The notes: generated by a model from the sequence alone, not told the origin. 5,750 bases of DNA from Chloroflexota bacterium (GCA_016875645.1 VGPE01000190.1:1-5750), one strand, 5' to 3'. Positions 1 to 5,586 are shown, numbered from the stretch's first letter. Numbers and translations are program-made.

Positions 1-189
1 ACCCGCTGCGGCGGCTTGGCGTCATCACCTGAGGCAAGAGCCGGATGCGGAAAATCCGCTCGTCCGGATCTGTGGAGGGGGTGATGGGTAACCATGATTC
101 CTACTCCGACTCCAGGTTCTCCAGGGCTGGCCGAAGGCGGCGAGCTCTCGCAGGTCGCCGCCGGTCTCGTGGGATCACGACCGGGGGCC
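1..189. other. Non-coding stretch downstream of the lactonase-family gene
   Basis: No convincing gene is visible here. One plus-strand frame is open from the window edge to a TGA at 30-32, giving only nine codons, so it could be the tail of a gene to the left but cannot be called. A small inverted repeat (GCGGA, three A, TCCGC) sits at 47-59. The only strong structure is the pair of overlapping hairpins at 136-184, listed separately. The rest shows no promoter or RNA gene that I recognise. Confidence 0.5.
136..184 (-). terminator. Overlapping terminator-like hairpins after the lactonase-family gene
   Basis: Two inverted repeats lie just beyond the stop codon at 192-190. The first transcribed is 161-184, with CCGGT pairing ACCGG, a two-base bulge, CGTG pairing CACG and a four-base loop. 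The second is 136-162, where GGCGGCGA pairs perfectly with TCGCCGCC around an 11-base loop. They share bases 161-162, so the full forms exclude each other. No T-run follows on the minus strand, so a classical intrinsic terminator is not shown; the role in 3'-end formation is inferred from position and stem strength. Confidence 0.4.
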
Positions 190-1374
190 TCATCGGAACA
201 CGATCGTACACGGCGTCGGGGTCCGCAGGATCTCACCGGTCGGCGACAGCCTGCCCGAGGCCTGGTCGATCCGGAAGATCACGATCGTGTCGTCGGCCTG
301 GTTCGCGGCGTACAGGTGCTCGCCGGCCGGATCGAGGCCGAAGAAGCGGGGCGTCCTCCCCTGGGTGGGCTCCCATCCGACGGACGTGAGTTCGCCGGTG
401 GTGTCATCGATGGCGAACATGGCGATGCTGTCGTGACCGCGGTTCGATCCGTACAGGAACCGTCCTGAGGGAGCCACGAAGATCTCGGCGCCCGTGTTGT
501 CGCCCGTGAAGCGCGCCGGCAGGGTCGTGAGGATCTGGAGCGGTTCGAGCACGCGCTGATCCGGCCTGAAGGCGTACGTCGTGATCGTCGAATCCAGCTC
601 GTTGATGACGTACGCGTACGGCCTGGTCGGATGGAAGTCGACGTGGCGCGGACCGGCACCGGCTCTCGCGGCCGCCGAGAACTGGTCGGCGGATCGGAGC
701 GTGCCGCTGGCGGTATCGAGCGGGATCACGACGACGCGGTCCACGCCCTTGTCGGGTACGACGACGTAGCGGCCCGTCGGGTCGAAGGGGCAGGCGTGGG
801 GATTCGCGCCGGTCTGCTGTTTGTGCGGACCGGGCGTGCCCGACAGCTCGAGGAGGTGCGAGAGCGGCGCGAGCGACCCGTCGGGGTTGATGGGCAGCAC
901 GGCCAGCCCCCCCGTCGCGTAGTTGGCGACGACGAGAAACCGGTGGCTGGCATCGATGGCCAGGTGCACGGGGTTGCTGCCCTTGACCGGCTGCTGGTTC
1001 AGCCGGCTCAGCCGGCCGGTCTCCCCGTCGATCCGGTACGCGCTCGCGTGCGACCCGATGCCGCCGTGCACCGTGTAGAGGGACCTGCCGTCAGGGGCCA
1101 TGGCCAGGAAGGATGGATTCACCTCCTCCTTCAGCACCTCGACCAGGCTCCAGCGGTCCGACCCGGATGCCCGCCGGTAGAGGCTGATCCCTTCGCCACG
1201 GCCCCGGTCCTTGGTCGAGAAGCAGCCCACGTACATGAACCTGGGCGGCATCCCGGTCCGGGTGCCCTGGGCCGCGGGCGTGGACGGCAGCGTGCCGCCG
1301 CCCAGGGCCACCGTCAGCCCGAGGACACTCTTGAGCACCTCTCGGCGGGCGGGCACTGCTGGGTCGCGTTCCAT
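190..1374 (-). CDS. Tat-exported lactonase-family beta-propeller protein
   Basis: The 394-residue product belongs to the lactonase family (6-phosphogluconolactonase-like, Pfam PF10282), a seven-bladed beta-propeller. Family signatures appear in order: YVGCFSTK near 48, PVHLAID near 135, the NPHACPFDPTGRYVVVPDKG block at 191-210, GPRHVDFHPT at 241, EIFVAPSGRFLYGSNRGHDS near 297-316, and PRFFGLDPAGEHLYAANQ at 342-359. The N-terminus has a twin-arginine pattern (ARREVLKS, residues 9-16), a hydrophobic stretch and a likely cleavage site near 35, so export of a folded protein by Tat is expected. The start at 1374 is chosen because an AAAGGAG lies seven bases upstream and because it places the Tat signal correctly; the frame also runs to an ATG at 1437, which lacks both advantages. 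Cytosolic family members hydrolyse 6-phosphogluconolactone. An exported one is unlikely to see that substrate, so the true substrate is unknown. The neighbouring minus-strand gene lies 202 bases upstream. Confidence 0.93.
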   Translation of the reverse strand: MERDPAVPARREVLKSVLGLTVALGGGTLPSTPAAQGTRTGMPPRFMYVGCFSTKDRGRGEGISLYRRASGSDRWSLVEVLKEEVNPSFLAMAPDGRSLYTVHGGIGSHASAYRIDGETGRLSRLNQQPVKGSNPVHLAIDASHRFLVVANYATGGLAVLPINPDGSLAPLSHLLELSGTPGPHKQQTGANPHACPFDPTGRYVVVPDKGVDRVVVIPLDTASGTLRSADQFSAAARAGAGPRHVDFHPTRPYAYVINELDSTITTYAFRPDQRVLEPLQILTTLPARFTGDNTGAEIFVAPSGRFLYGSNRGHDSIAMFAIDDTTGELTSVGWEPTQGRTPRFFGLDPAGEHLYAANQADDTIVIFRIDQASGRLSPTGEILRTPTPCTIVFR

Positions 1375-1576
1375 CGTACGGCTCCTTTCTCGAGTGACCC
1401 AAGACTGACGCCAACGAGCGGTTTCGCGACCATACACCCTCCTGTCCAGACGCCGTGGTGAAGCCCACGATGAGTGAGGCGACAGCGACCGACACGATGG
1501 GGCACCTGTTCTGAGTGCGTGTGCTCCTGCAAGGGCGACCTCCGGTGCCCGGTGTGCGCGACGTGCACGGAATGCG
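1375..1576. other. Spacer between the two minus-strand genes
   Basis: This 202-base gap contains the Shine-Dalgarno site of the downstream gene and no recognisable gene. Just past the stop of the upstream gene is a short tandem CCGGTG, C, CCGGTG at 1542-1554, which also forms a weak CCGG inverted repeat. I see no strong -35/-10 pair and no good terminator, so whether the two genes share a transcript is undecided. Confidence 0.4.
1382..1388 (-). promoter_or_regulatory. Ribosome binding site fixing the lactonase-family start
   Basis: Read on the minus strand this is AAAGGAG, seven bases before the ATG at 1374-1372. It decides between this start and the longer frame beginning at 1437. Confidence 0.8.
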
Positions 1577-3298
1577 TCAGTCCAGCGGCTCGACCTTCAC
1601 GATCCGCGCGGTCCGCGTGTTGGCCATCCAGACGGTGACGTTCTTCGTCGAGGGATCGATGGCGATCTTCTTGGAATCGAACTCCGTCGGCATCTGGTAT
1701 TCGACCACCTCGCCCGACTTCGAGTCGACACGGATGATCCGCTCCGACATGTTGCTCGACGCGTAGACGCGGCCCATCCGGTCCGGTGCGCTCACCGTGT
1801 ACGGCGTGGTGTACTTGTACGGCAGCGGGTACTCGCGGAACTGGTTCGTGCGGGTGTCGAAGGAGGCGACCTTGTCTCCGTAGTACTCGGCGAACCAGAG
1901 CCGATCCTCGCTGTCCATCCGCCCCCGGCGGGGGAAGGCGTTGCGCGTGGGCGTCGGCCAGTAGCTGGCGGCTCCCGTCTGCCCGTCGATCCCGAGGATG
2001 TACGAACCGCCGAAGTCGGTCAGGTACGCGTCCCCCTTCGAGTTCACCTGGACCTGGTAGTAGGAGTGCGGCCCAGGCGGGGCGTTGGCGGGTGGCTCTG
2101 CATGGAACGTGTCGATCCGGCCGGTCTTCGGATCGATCCTGAACGTGATGCCGCGGCCGGGGGCGTTGCCCCACACCGTGCCGTCGCGCGCGGCGGCCAT
2201 GAACTGCACGCTCGCGTTGTTCGGCAGCTCGTAGACCGTCAGCTGCTCGGTCCTGGGATCGAACCTGGTGGGAAAGCCGAAGTTGGACGGTGATTTCGCG
2301 TTCGTCATCGGAAACCACACGTGCCCCTGCGTGTCGACGATGACGTCGCTCGCGCCGGCGATCCGTCCCTCCACGGCGGGCGTGAGCGGATATTCGGTGA
2401 AGACGCCGGTCCTCGGATCGAGCTTCCCGATGAACATCTTGCTCTGGTCGCTGTACCAGGGCGTGCCCTGGGCGTCCACCTCCATGTCGTGGGGAACGGT
2501 GTCCCTCCGGGGCAGGTCGTACTGCGTGATGATGACGCGCGTGCCCTTGCCCGTCGGCCGCGGCAGCGTCTTGAGTTCGTACGGCCACGTCGTCCGGCCG
2601 CCGCTCAGGTTGACCGTGGCGAGGTACTGCCCGAGTTCGAGCTTCGGCACGCTCCCCCAGTTCGGGTTCTTCTTGGAGTTGGCGATGCTCGTCGCGGATC
2701 CCATGACCGCCCGCGCCCGGTTCTCGTTCGAGGCCGCCGTGCCATCCGGATAGTACGCCTGCATGCGCGAGATCACCGGAACGAACGCTTCAGCGGTGTG
2801 CTTCGACTTCATGATGCGCCCGTACGAATGGCAGTACGCGCAGCTGGCCGCCTGGTAGACGAGCGTGTCCTTCTGCGCGGTCGCGCCCGGCATGCTCATC
2901 GCCCACTCGAGCGACGAGAGTTGAGAAGCCAGATCGCCGGTCTTCCGGAGCATCAGGTCGAGCGCCGCCTTCGTGCCCGCCGCGACCTCGACCGAGGCGG
3001 GAGCCGCCAGCTCGTATCCGACCGCCCGTACGGACACCGCGTACCGTCCCGGCTGCACGTGAGTGGCTGGAAACCGGTACCGCCCGCCGGCGTCACTCAC
3101 CACGGAGACGGTGAAGTTGGCCCCGTCCCTTCGCGCCGAGACGACGACGCCCTCCATGGCGCCCTCTTCCTGGGACCGGACGAGACCCTCGATCGCCGCG
3201 TCGCCTCCCTGCGCGTGCACGCCGAGGTGCGGCGCACGGATCAGCACGCACGTCGATAGTCCGACCGCCGCGGCCAGCAGCCCCCGAGTTCGAATCAT
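1577..3298 (-). CDS. Exported fusion: carboxypeptidase-regulatory-like domain, heme c segment, Vgb-like propeller
   Basis: The 573-residue product has a Sec-type signal peptide (1-30, ending VHAQ). Residues 34-117 form a carboxypeptidase-regulatory-like (Ig-like, PF13620 type) domain with the typical GRYRFP and PGRYAVSVRAVGYE strands. Residues 121-240 hold one c-type heme motif, CAYCH at 153-157; Met163, Met179 or Met199 could be the distal ligand. Residues 255-573 form a propeller like virginiamycin B lyase (Vgb), with about seven repeats of the WF...DPRTGVFTEYPLP type near 266, 315, 364, 413, 455, 499 and 543. The His/Glu pair expected of an active Vgb lyase is not seen together in one blade: blade 1 has PHDM but WYSD, while blade 5 has WFAE but no His. 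Antibiotic lysis is therefore not supported. The start at 3298 has GGAGGTG just upstream and opens the signal peptide; the frame extends to 3499 but that part is cysteine- and arginine-rich with no leader. A periplasmic redox or sensing role is inferred. The substrate is unknown. Confidence 0.92.
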   Translation of the reverse strand: MIRTRGLLAAAVGLSTCVLIRAPHLGVHAQGGDAAIEGLVRSQEEGAMEGVVVSARRDGANFTVSVVSDAGGRYRFPATHVQPGRYAVSVRAVGYELAAPASVEVAAGTKAALDLMLRKTGDLASQLSSLEWAMSMPGATAQKDTLVYQAASCAYCHSYGRIMKSKHTAEAFVPVISRMQAYYPDGTAASNENRARAVMGSATSIANSKKNPNWGSVPKLELGQYLATVNLSGGRTTWPYELKTLPRPTGKGTRVIITQYDLPRRDTVPHDMEVDAQGTPWYSDQSKMFIGKLDPRTGVFTEYPLTPAVEGRIAGASDVIVDTQGHVWFPMTNAKSPSNFGFPTRFDPRTEQLTVYELPNNASVQFMAAARDGTVWGNAPGRGITFRIDPKTGRIDTFHAEPPANAPPGPHSYYQVQVNSKGDAYLTDFGGSYILGIDGQTGAASYWPTPTRNAFPRRGRMDSEDRLWFAEYYGDKVASFDTRTNQFREYPLPYKYTTPYTVSAPDRMGRVYASSNMSERIIRVDSKSGEVVEYQMPTEFDSKKIAIDPSTKNVTVWMANTRTARIVKVEPLD

Positions 3299-3302
3299 CT
3301 GA

Positions 3303-3309
3303 CACCTCC
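3303..3309 (-). promoter_or_regulatory. Ribosome binding site fixing the fusion-protein start
   Basis: Read on the minus strand this is GGAGGTG, a near-ideal Shine-Dalgarno sequence four bases before the ATG at 3298-3296. An overlapping ATG at 3311 opens a different, unsupported frame. Confidence 0.8.
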
Positions 3310-3422
3310 ATGGCACGTCACGCCTTCGGGCATCGCGGGCGCGCGATCGGCACTCGCTCGACCTCCCGCAGGCGTCGCACGCGCAGCCCAGTGTAATACC
3401 GCTCCCGCGCGGGCGGCCCGCA

Positions 3423-3428
3423 TATAAT
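3423..3428 (+). promoter_or_regulatory. Candidate -10 box for the SRPBCC gene
   Basis: A perfect TATAAT stands out in very GC-rich surroundings. It would start a transcript near 3435 and leave a leader of about 86 bases before the SRPBCC gene. No TTGACA-like sequence occurs at the usual 16-18 base spacing and there is no TGn extension, so an activator or another sigma factor would be needed, or the match is chance. Confidence 0.4.
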
Positions 3429-3510
3429 GGCGCGTCCTCGCATGCGAGCGGCGGCGATTCGGAACGTCCTCGCGAACGGGCACACTCGGGGACAAACATC
3501 GAATCGAGAT

Positions 3511-3517
3511 GGAGGAG
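3511..3517 (+). promoter_or_regulatory. Ribosome binding site fixing the SRPBCC start
   Basis: GGAGGAG lies three bases before the ATG at 3521. It favours this start over the in-frame ATG at 3509, which overlaps the site and has no Shine-Dalgarno sequence of its own. Confidence 0.75.
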
Positions 3518-3520
3518 CTC

Positions 3521-4093
3521 ATGCGGTTCCGTGGCAGTCTACGAATAGCGGCTCTCATGCTCGCGGTCTTCGGGATCGTCGGAGCGGCCGCACAAACTCC
3601 GGCTCCGAATACGGCAGGCACGTTCGCGAGCAGCGCCGTGGAGAACCCGACCTACGTCGTCATCCCGATGGAGATCACCGTCGACCGGCCCGTCGACGAA
3701 GTCTGGAAGCGCATCGGCGGCTACTGCGCCATCACCGAGTGGTTTCCCCTGCCGGAGTGCCGGATCCTCTCGGGCGCGGCCGATGATGTCGGCTCGGTGC
3801 GTTCGGTCGGCACCGAGGTCATGGTGGCGAAGACCCAGTACTCCTACACGTACACGCAGCCGGTCAGGGCCGGACGGCCGTACAACCTGTATCACGGCAC
3901 TCTCGAGGCGCGTCCGATGTCGCCCGGCCAGACGAAACTGATCTATACGCTGCTGTTCGACAACTCGATGCTCGCCGACGATGCCGCGCGCGAGAAGGAC
4001 CGGGAGTCGCGGAGGGCCCTCTTCATGCGGGCCCTCAACAACATGAAGATTCTGGCCGAGGGCGGGAAGGTGCCTCCGGCGGCGCCCCGCTGA
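3521..4093 (+). CDS. Exported SRPBCC (START/polyketide-cyclase-like) protein
   Basis: The 190-residue product starts with a signal peptide (MRFRGSLR, hydrophobic stretch to about 22, cleavage near AAAQ at 22-25). Residues 45-180 match the SRPBCC helix-grip fold. The opening strand contains VDRPVDEVWKRI (54-65), followed by the typical W-x-P region (EWFPLPECRILSG, 73-85), a VGSVRSVG turn (90-97), later strands, and a long C-terminal helix ending MRALNNMKILAE. Members of this fold bind hydrophobic or aromatic ligands in a central cavity, and some are cyclases or dehydratases. Export is less usual for the family. Cys69 and Cys80 are the only cysteines and could form a disulfide in the periplasm. 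A cytochrome gene follows 120 bases downstream on the same strand. The ligand and any reaction are unknown. Confidence 0.9.
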   Translation: MRFRGSLRIAALMLAVFGIVGAAAQTPAPNTAGTFASSAVENPTYVVIPMEITVDRPVDEVWKRIGGYCAITEWFPLPECRILSGAADDVGSVRSVGTEVMVAKTQYSYTYTQPVRAGRPYNLYHGTLEARPMSPGQTKLIYTLLFDNSMLADDAAREKDRESRRALFMRALNNMKILAEGGKVPPAAPR

Positions 4094-4116
4094 GGCGGGC
4101 GGAGCGCACCGGGTCT

Positions 4117-4136
4117 GCGGCGATCCTCGTCGCCGC
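4117..4136 (+). terminator. Hairpin after the SRPBCC gene
   Basis: GCGGCGA pairs perfectly with TCGCCGC around a six-base loop, 23 bases past the stop codon, and is followed by TCCTT. The stem is good but the T-tract is poor, so this is a possible rather than a firm intrinsic terminator. A smaller hairpin, AGGCA-GTGA-TGCCT, follows at 4154-4167. Confidence 0.45.
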
Positions 4137-4213
4137 TCCTTCAGGATCTCTTCAGGCAGTGATGCCTCCCGGAGCGGCTACGCTGCCACTGGGCATACGT
4201 TCCAGGAGTCATC

Positions 4214-4804
4214 ATGCGCACCTCAATCTGCTTGTCGACGGGCGCCGCCCTTGGCTGCGCCTTGCTGCTCGGACACACCGCTTCGCGGGCTCAGGTCCCC
4301 CAGTCGTTCGCGCCTCGCTACGTCACCGCGGCCAGCGTGCGGGATGTGATGGCCGCGATCATCGATCCCGCCGCCGATGAGGTCTGGGAGGCCGTGTCGT
4401 TCACGGACGGCGTGGACGGGACCACGAGCACGGCGCCCCGGACGGACGAGGACTGGAAGCGCGTCCGGCGCGGCGCACTGGCGCTCATCGAGGGAGCCAA
4501 CCTGCTGTTGATGCCGGGCCGCCGCGTCGCCCAGCCGGGCGAGGGATCGGCGGCCCCCGGTGACGAGTTGCACCCCGATGAGATCGCCGTGCTGATTCGC
4601 AAGGACCCGCGCGCGTGGAGCAACATGACCGACGCGCTGCGGCGGGCAGCCGACGAGGCCCTTCGCGCGATCGACGCACGCGACAGCGACCGGCTCTTCG
4701 ACGTCGGAGAGCGCATCGAGATCGCGTGTGAGAGCTGCCACACGCGGTTCTGGTACCCGAATCAGCGGCTGCCGCCCGGCTACGGCGCGCCTGGCGGGCA
4801 GTAG
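4214..4804 (+). CDS. Exported cytochrome c'-like monoheme protein
   Basis: The 196-residue product has a Sec-type signal peptide (1-27, cleavage near SRAQ). The mature part looks mostly alpha-helical and carries a single heme c motif, CESCH at 172-176, near the C-terminus. This placement is typical of class II cytochromes (c'/c556 group), which are four-helix bundles with the heme on the last helix. Met46 in the first helix (VRDVMAAIIDPAADEVW) is the natural candidate for the sixth ligand, as in c556-type members. The tail of about 20 residues after the heme site (FWYPNQRLPPGYG) is proline- and glycine-rich. The start has AGGAG at 4204-4208, five bases before the ATG. Electron transfer or small-gas binding in the periplasm is the family role. 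The partner is unknown, though other exported proteins, including another heme protein, are encoded nearby. Maturation needs a cytochrome c assembly system elsewhere in the genome. Confidence 0.9.
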   Translation: MRTSICLSTGAALGCALLLGHTASRAQVPQSFAPRYVTAASVRDVMAAIIDPAADEVWEAVSFTDGVDGTTSTAPRTDEDWKRVRRGALALIEGANLLLMPGRRVAQPGEGSAAPGDELHPDEIAVLIRKDPRAWSNMTDALRRAADEALRAIDARDSDRLFDVGERIEIACESCHTRFWYPNQRLPPGYGAPGGQ

Positions 4805-4813
4805 CTGCGGAAG

Positions 4814-4841
4814 AGGTCGTGACCTGTCCGGCCAAGCCGGA
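4814..4841 (+). terminator. Tandem small hairpins after the cytochrome gene
   Basis: AGGT-CGTG-ACCT at 4814-4825 is followed directly by TCCGGC-CAA-GCCGGA at 4827-4841, starting nine bases after the stop codon. No T-run follows. The position suggests transcript end formation or 3'-end protection, but this is inference. Confidence 0.35.
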
Positions 4842-4888
4842 GGGCGTGGTGTAGTCCCCGGTTCGAGCCCGCTGCGGATCGTCGGCAC

Positions 4889-4905
4889 TGTCTCAGTCTG
4901 AGACA
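4889..4905. promoter_or_regulatory. 17-base palindromic operator candidate
   Basis: TGTCTCA-GTC-TGAGACA is a perfect inverted repeat with 7-base arms and a 3-base spacer. Its centre lies about 80 bases upstream of the transcription start expected from the promoter at 4943-4971, a position more typical of an activator than of a repressor. The binding protein is unknown. It could instead form a small hairpin in a readthrough transcript. Confidence 0.5.
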
Positions 4906-4942
4906 AGACGAATGCGTGGCCGAGTCGGGGCCCCGCAAGGGC

Positions 4943-4971
4943 TTGACTGGGTCTCTGCGCCCCGCGACAAT
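4943..4971 (+). promoter_or_regulatory. Sigma-70-type promoter of the SnoaL-like gene
   Basis: TTGACT at 4943-4948 (five of six consensus bases) and GACAAT at 4966-4971 (four of six) are separated by exactly 17 bases. Transcription would start near 4978, giving a leader of about 60 bases before the ATG at 5039. This is the best -35/-10 pair in the window and indicates that the gene can be expressed independently of the cytochrome gene. Confidence 0.6.
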
Positions 4972-4984
4972 CGCCCTCGGGTAC

Positions 4985-5003
4985 CACCGGCCGCGTGCCG
5001 GTG
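4985..5003 (+). promoter_or_regulatory. Hairpin in the leader of the SnoaL-like gene
   Basis: CACCGGC pairs perfectly with GCCGGTG around the loop CGCGT. It lies between the predicted transcription start and the ribosome binding site, ending 35 bases before the ATG. It may stabilise the transcript 5' end or influence translation; no riboswitch class is recognised. Confidence 0.4.
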
Positions 5004-5038
5004 CGGAAGACATCGTCAGCACGAAAGTGAGGGATGTG

Positions 5039-5569
5039 ATGCGCAGGATGCTTGTCGGGGCGGTGGGATTCGTGGCACTGCTGGCCGTGGTCGCGGGGCT
5101 GCTGTCGCAGTCGGGCACCGCCGCGGGCACGTTGACGACGGACGACTACGTCGAGATCCGCAACCTCTACAGCCGGTACAACCACTACATCGACAACGCC
5201 AAGGACGAGGGGTGGGCCTTTGCCCGGCTGTTCACGGAGGATGCCGTCTTCGAGACCAACATCGCCGTCGGCACGGTGCGGGGCCACGAAGGGCTCGCCA
5301 AGCTGGCGAGGGACGTCGGCTCGGCGACGAAGGTGAAGCCCAACCACATGGTGCACAACGTCGTCATCGATCCGTCGCCGGAGGGCGCCGTGGGCTCGGG
5401 GTACTACGGGGTGATCGTGGCGCCGCACGAAGAGGGGAAGCAGGTCAGCGGCGTGGCATGGGGCATCTACACCGATCGGTTCGTCAAGACCCGCGACGGC
5501 TGGCGGTTCAAGTCCCGCAAGTTCACGCCGGCCGGCTGGGACCACCCCAAGGAGTGGGCCGCTCACTGA
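5039..5569 (+). CDS. Exported SnoaL-like (NTF2-fold) protein
   Basis: The 176-residue product opens with a Sec-type signal or anchor (MRRMLVGAVG and a hydrophobic stretch to about 22; possible cleavage near TAAG at 27-30). Residues 34-165 match the SnoaL-like/NTF2 fold. The first helix carries YVEIRNLYSRYNHYID (37-52), followed by WAFARLFTEDAVFE (59-72), the GHEGLAKLAR helix (82-91), NHMVHNVVID (102-111), and the closing strands ending WRFKSRKFTPAGW. The LFTEDAVF pattern and the acid (Asp52) and histidines (His103, His106) lining the expected cavity are like those of dehydratases and isomerases of this fold, but activity is not proven. The start at 5039 gives an intact signal peptide and has GAGGGA just upstream. 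The GTG at 5036 and the ATG at 5048 are alternatives. It has its own promoter and an upstream palindrome, and is the last gene seen. The substrate is unknown. Confidence 0.88.
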   Translation: MRRMLVGAVGFVALLAVVAGLLSQSGTAAGTLTTDDYVEIRNLYSRYNHYIDNAKDEGWAFARLFTEDAVFETNIAVGTVRGHEGLAKLARDVGSATKVKPNHMVHNVVIDPSPEGAVGSGYYGVIVAPHEEGKQVSGVAWGIYTDRFVKTRDGWRFKSRKFTPAGWDHPKEWAAH

Positions 5570-5586
5570 CGTCGGGAGTGGCCGCT
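5551..5586 (+). repeat. Imperfect direct repeat across the SnoaL-like stop codon
   Basis: GGAGTGGGCCGCT at 5551-5563 and GGAGTGGCCGCT at 5575-5586 differ by one G and lie 24 bases apart. The first copy encodes the C-terminus (EWAA) and the second is in the 3' flank. It may be a small duplication or chance similarity in GC-rich DNA. Confidence 0.4.

Larger units (their letters stand above)
3299..3520. promoter_or_regulatory. Divergent intergenic regulatory region
   Basis: This 222-base region separates genes transcribed away from each other, so it must hold both promoters unless transcripts start outside it. Visible elements are an inverted repeat ATCGCG-GGCG-CGCGAT at 3332-3347, a self-complementary CCCGCGCGGG at 3404-3413, and an AT-rich island at 3421-3430 containing a perfect TATAAT. 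For the minus strand a weak -10-like TATTAC can be read at 3398-3393. No good -35 was found for either direction. Confidence 0.5.
4805..5038. other. Intergenic regulatory region before the SnoaL-like gene
   Basis: This 234-base gap contains, in order, the tandem hairpins at 4814-4841, a perfect 17-base palindrome at 4889-4905, a CGGGGCCCCG palindrome at 4926-4935, a good sigma-70 style promoter at 4943-4971 and a leader hairpin at 4985-5003. A plus-strand frame is open from an ATG at 4916 into the next gene, but that extension overlaps the promoter and lacks a leader peptide, so it is not taken as coding. Confidence 0.55.

Noticed and set aside
631..1461. 276-codon plus-strand frame opposite the lactonase-family gene
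   Set aside because: Val/Arg/Gly-rich shadow with no motif, antisense to a strongly supported gene.
1542..1554. Tandem CCGGTG as a possible repeat array or terminator
   Set aside because: Only two copies are present, with no further units and no stable stem.
1314..2588. Long 424-codon minus-strand frame overlapping the fusion gene and the lactonase start
   Set aside because: The composition is Arg/His-rich and it lies in another frame of two genes with clear family signatures.
2321..3259. 312-codon plus-strand frame opposite the fusion gene
   Set aside because: Arg-rich translation without domains, antisense to a clear gene.
1577..3298. Antibiotic-resistance call (virginiamycin B lyase) for the fusion protein
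   Set aside because: Only the propeller repeats match in style. The catalytic His/Glu pair is not found together, and the heme and Ig-like parts point to another role.
4856..4876. GGTTCGAGCCC resembling a tRNA T-arm
   Set aside because: The T-stem pairs only three bases, and no acceptor stem, anticodon arm or D-arm can be assembled around it.
4916..5038. N-terminal extension of the SnoaL-like protein by 41 residues
   Set aside because: It would overlap the -35/-10 promoter and bury the signal peptide inside the protein. The start at 5039 has a binding site and an intact leader.
4223..5566. Long 447-codon open frame on the minus strand opposite the cytochrome and SnoaL-like genes
   Set aside because: It spans two well-supported genes and the promoter region, has low-complexity Arg/Pro/Ala/Gly composition and no recognisable domain. 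It is a typical high-GC antisense shadow.
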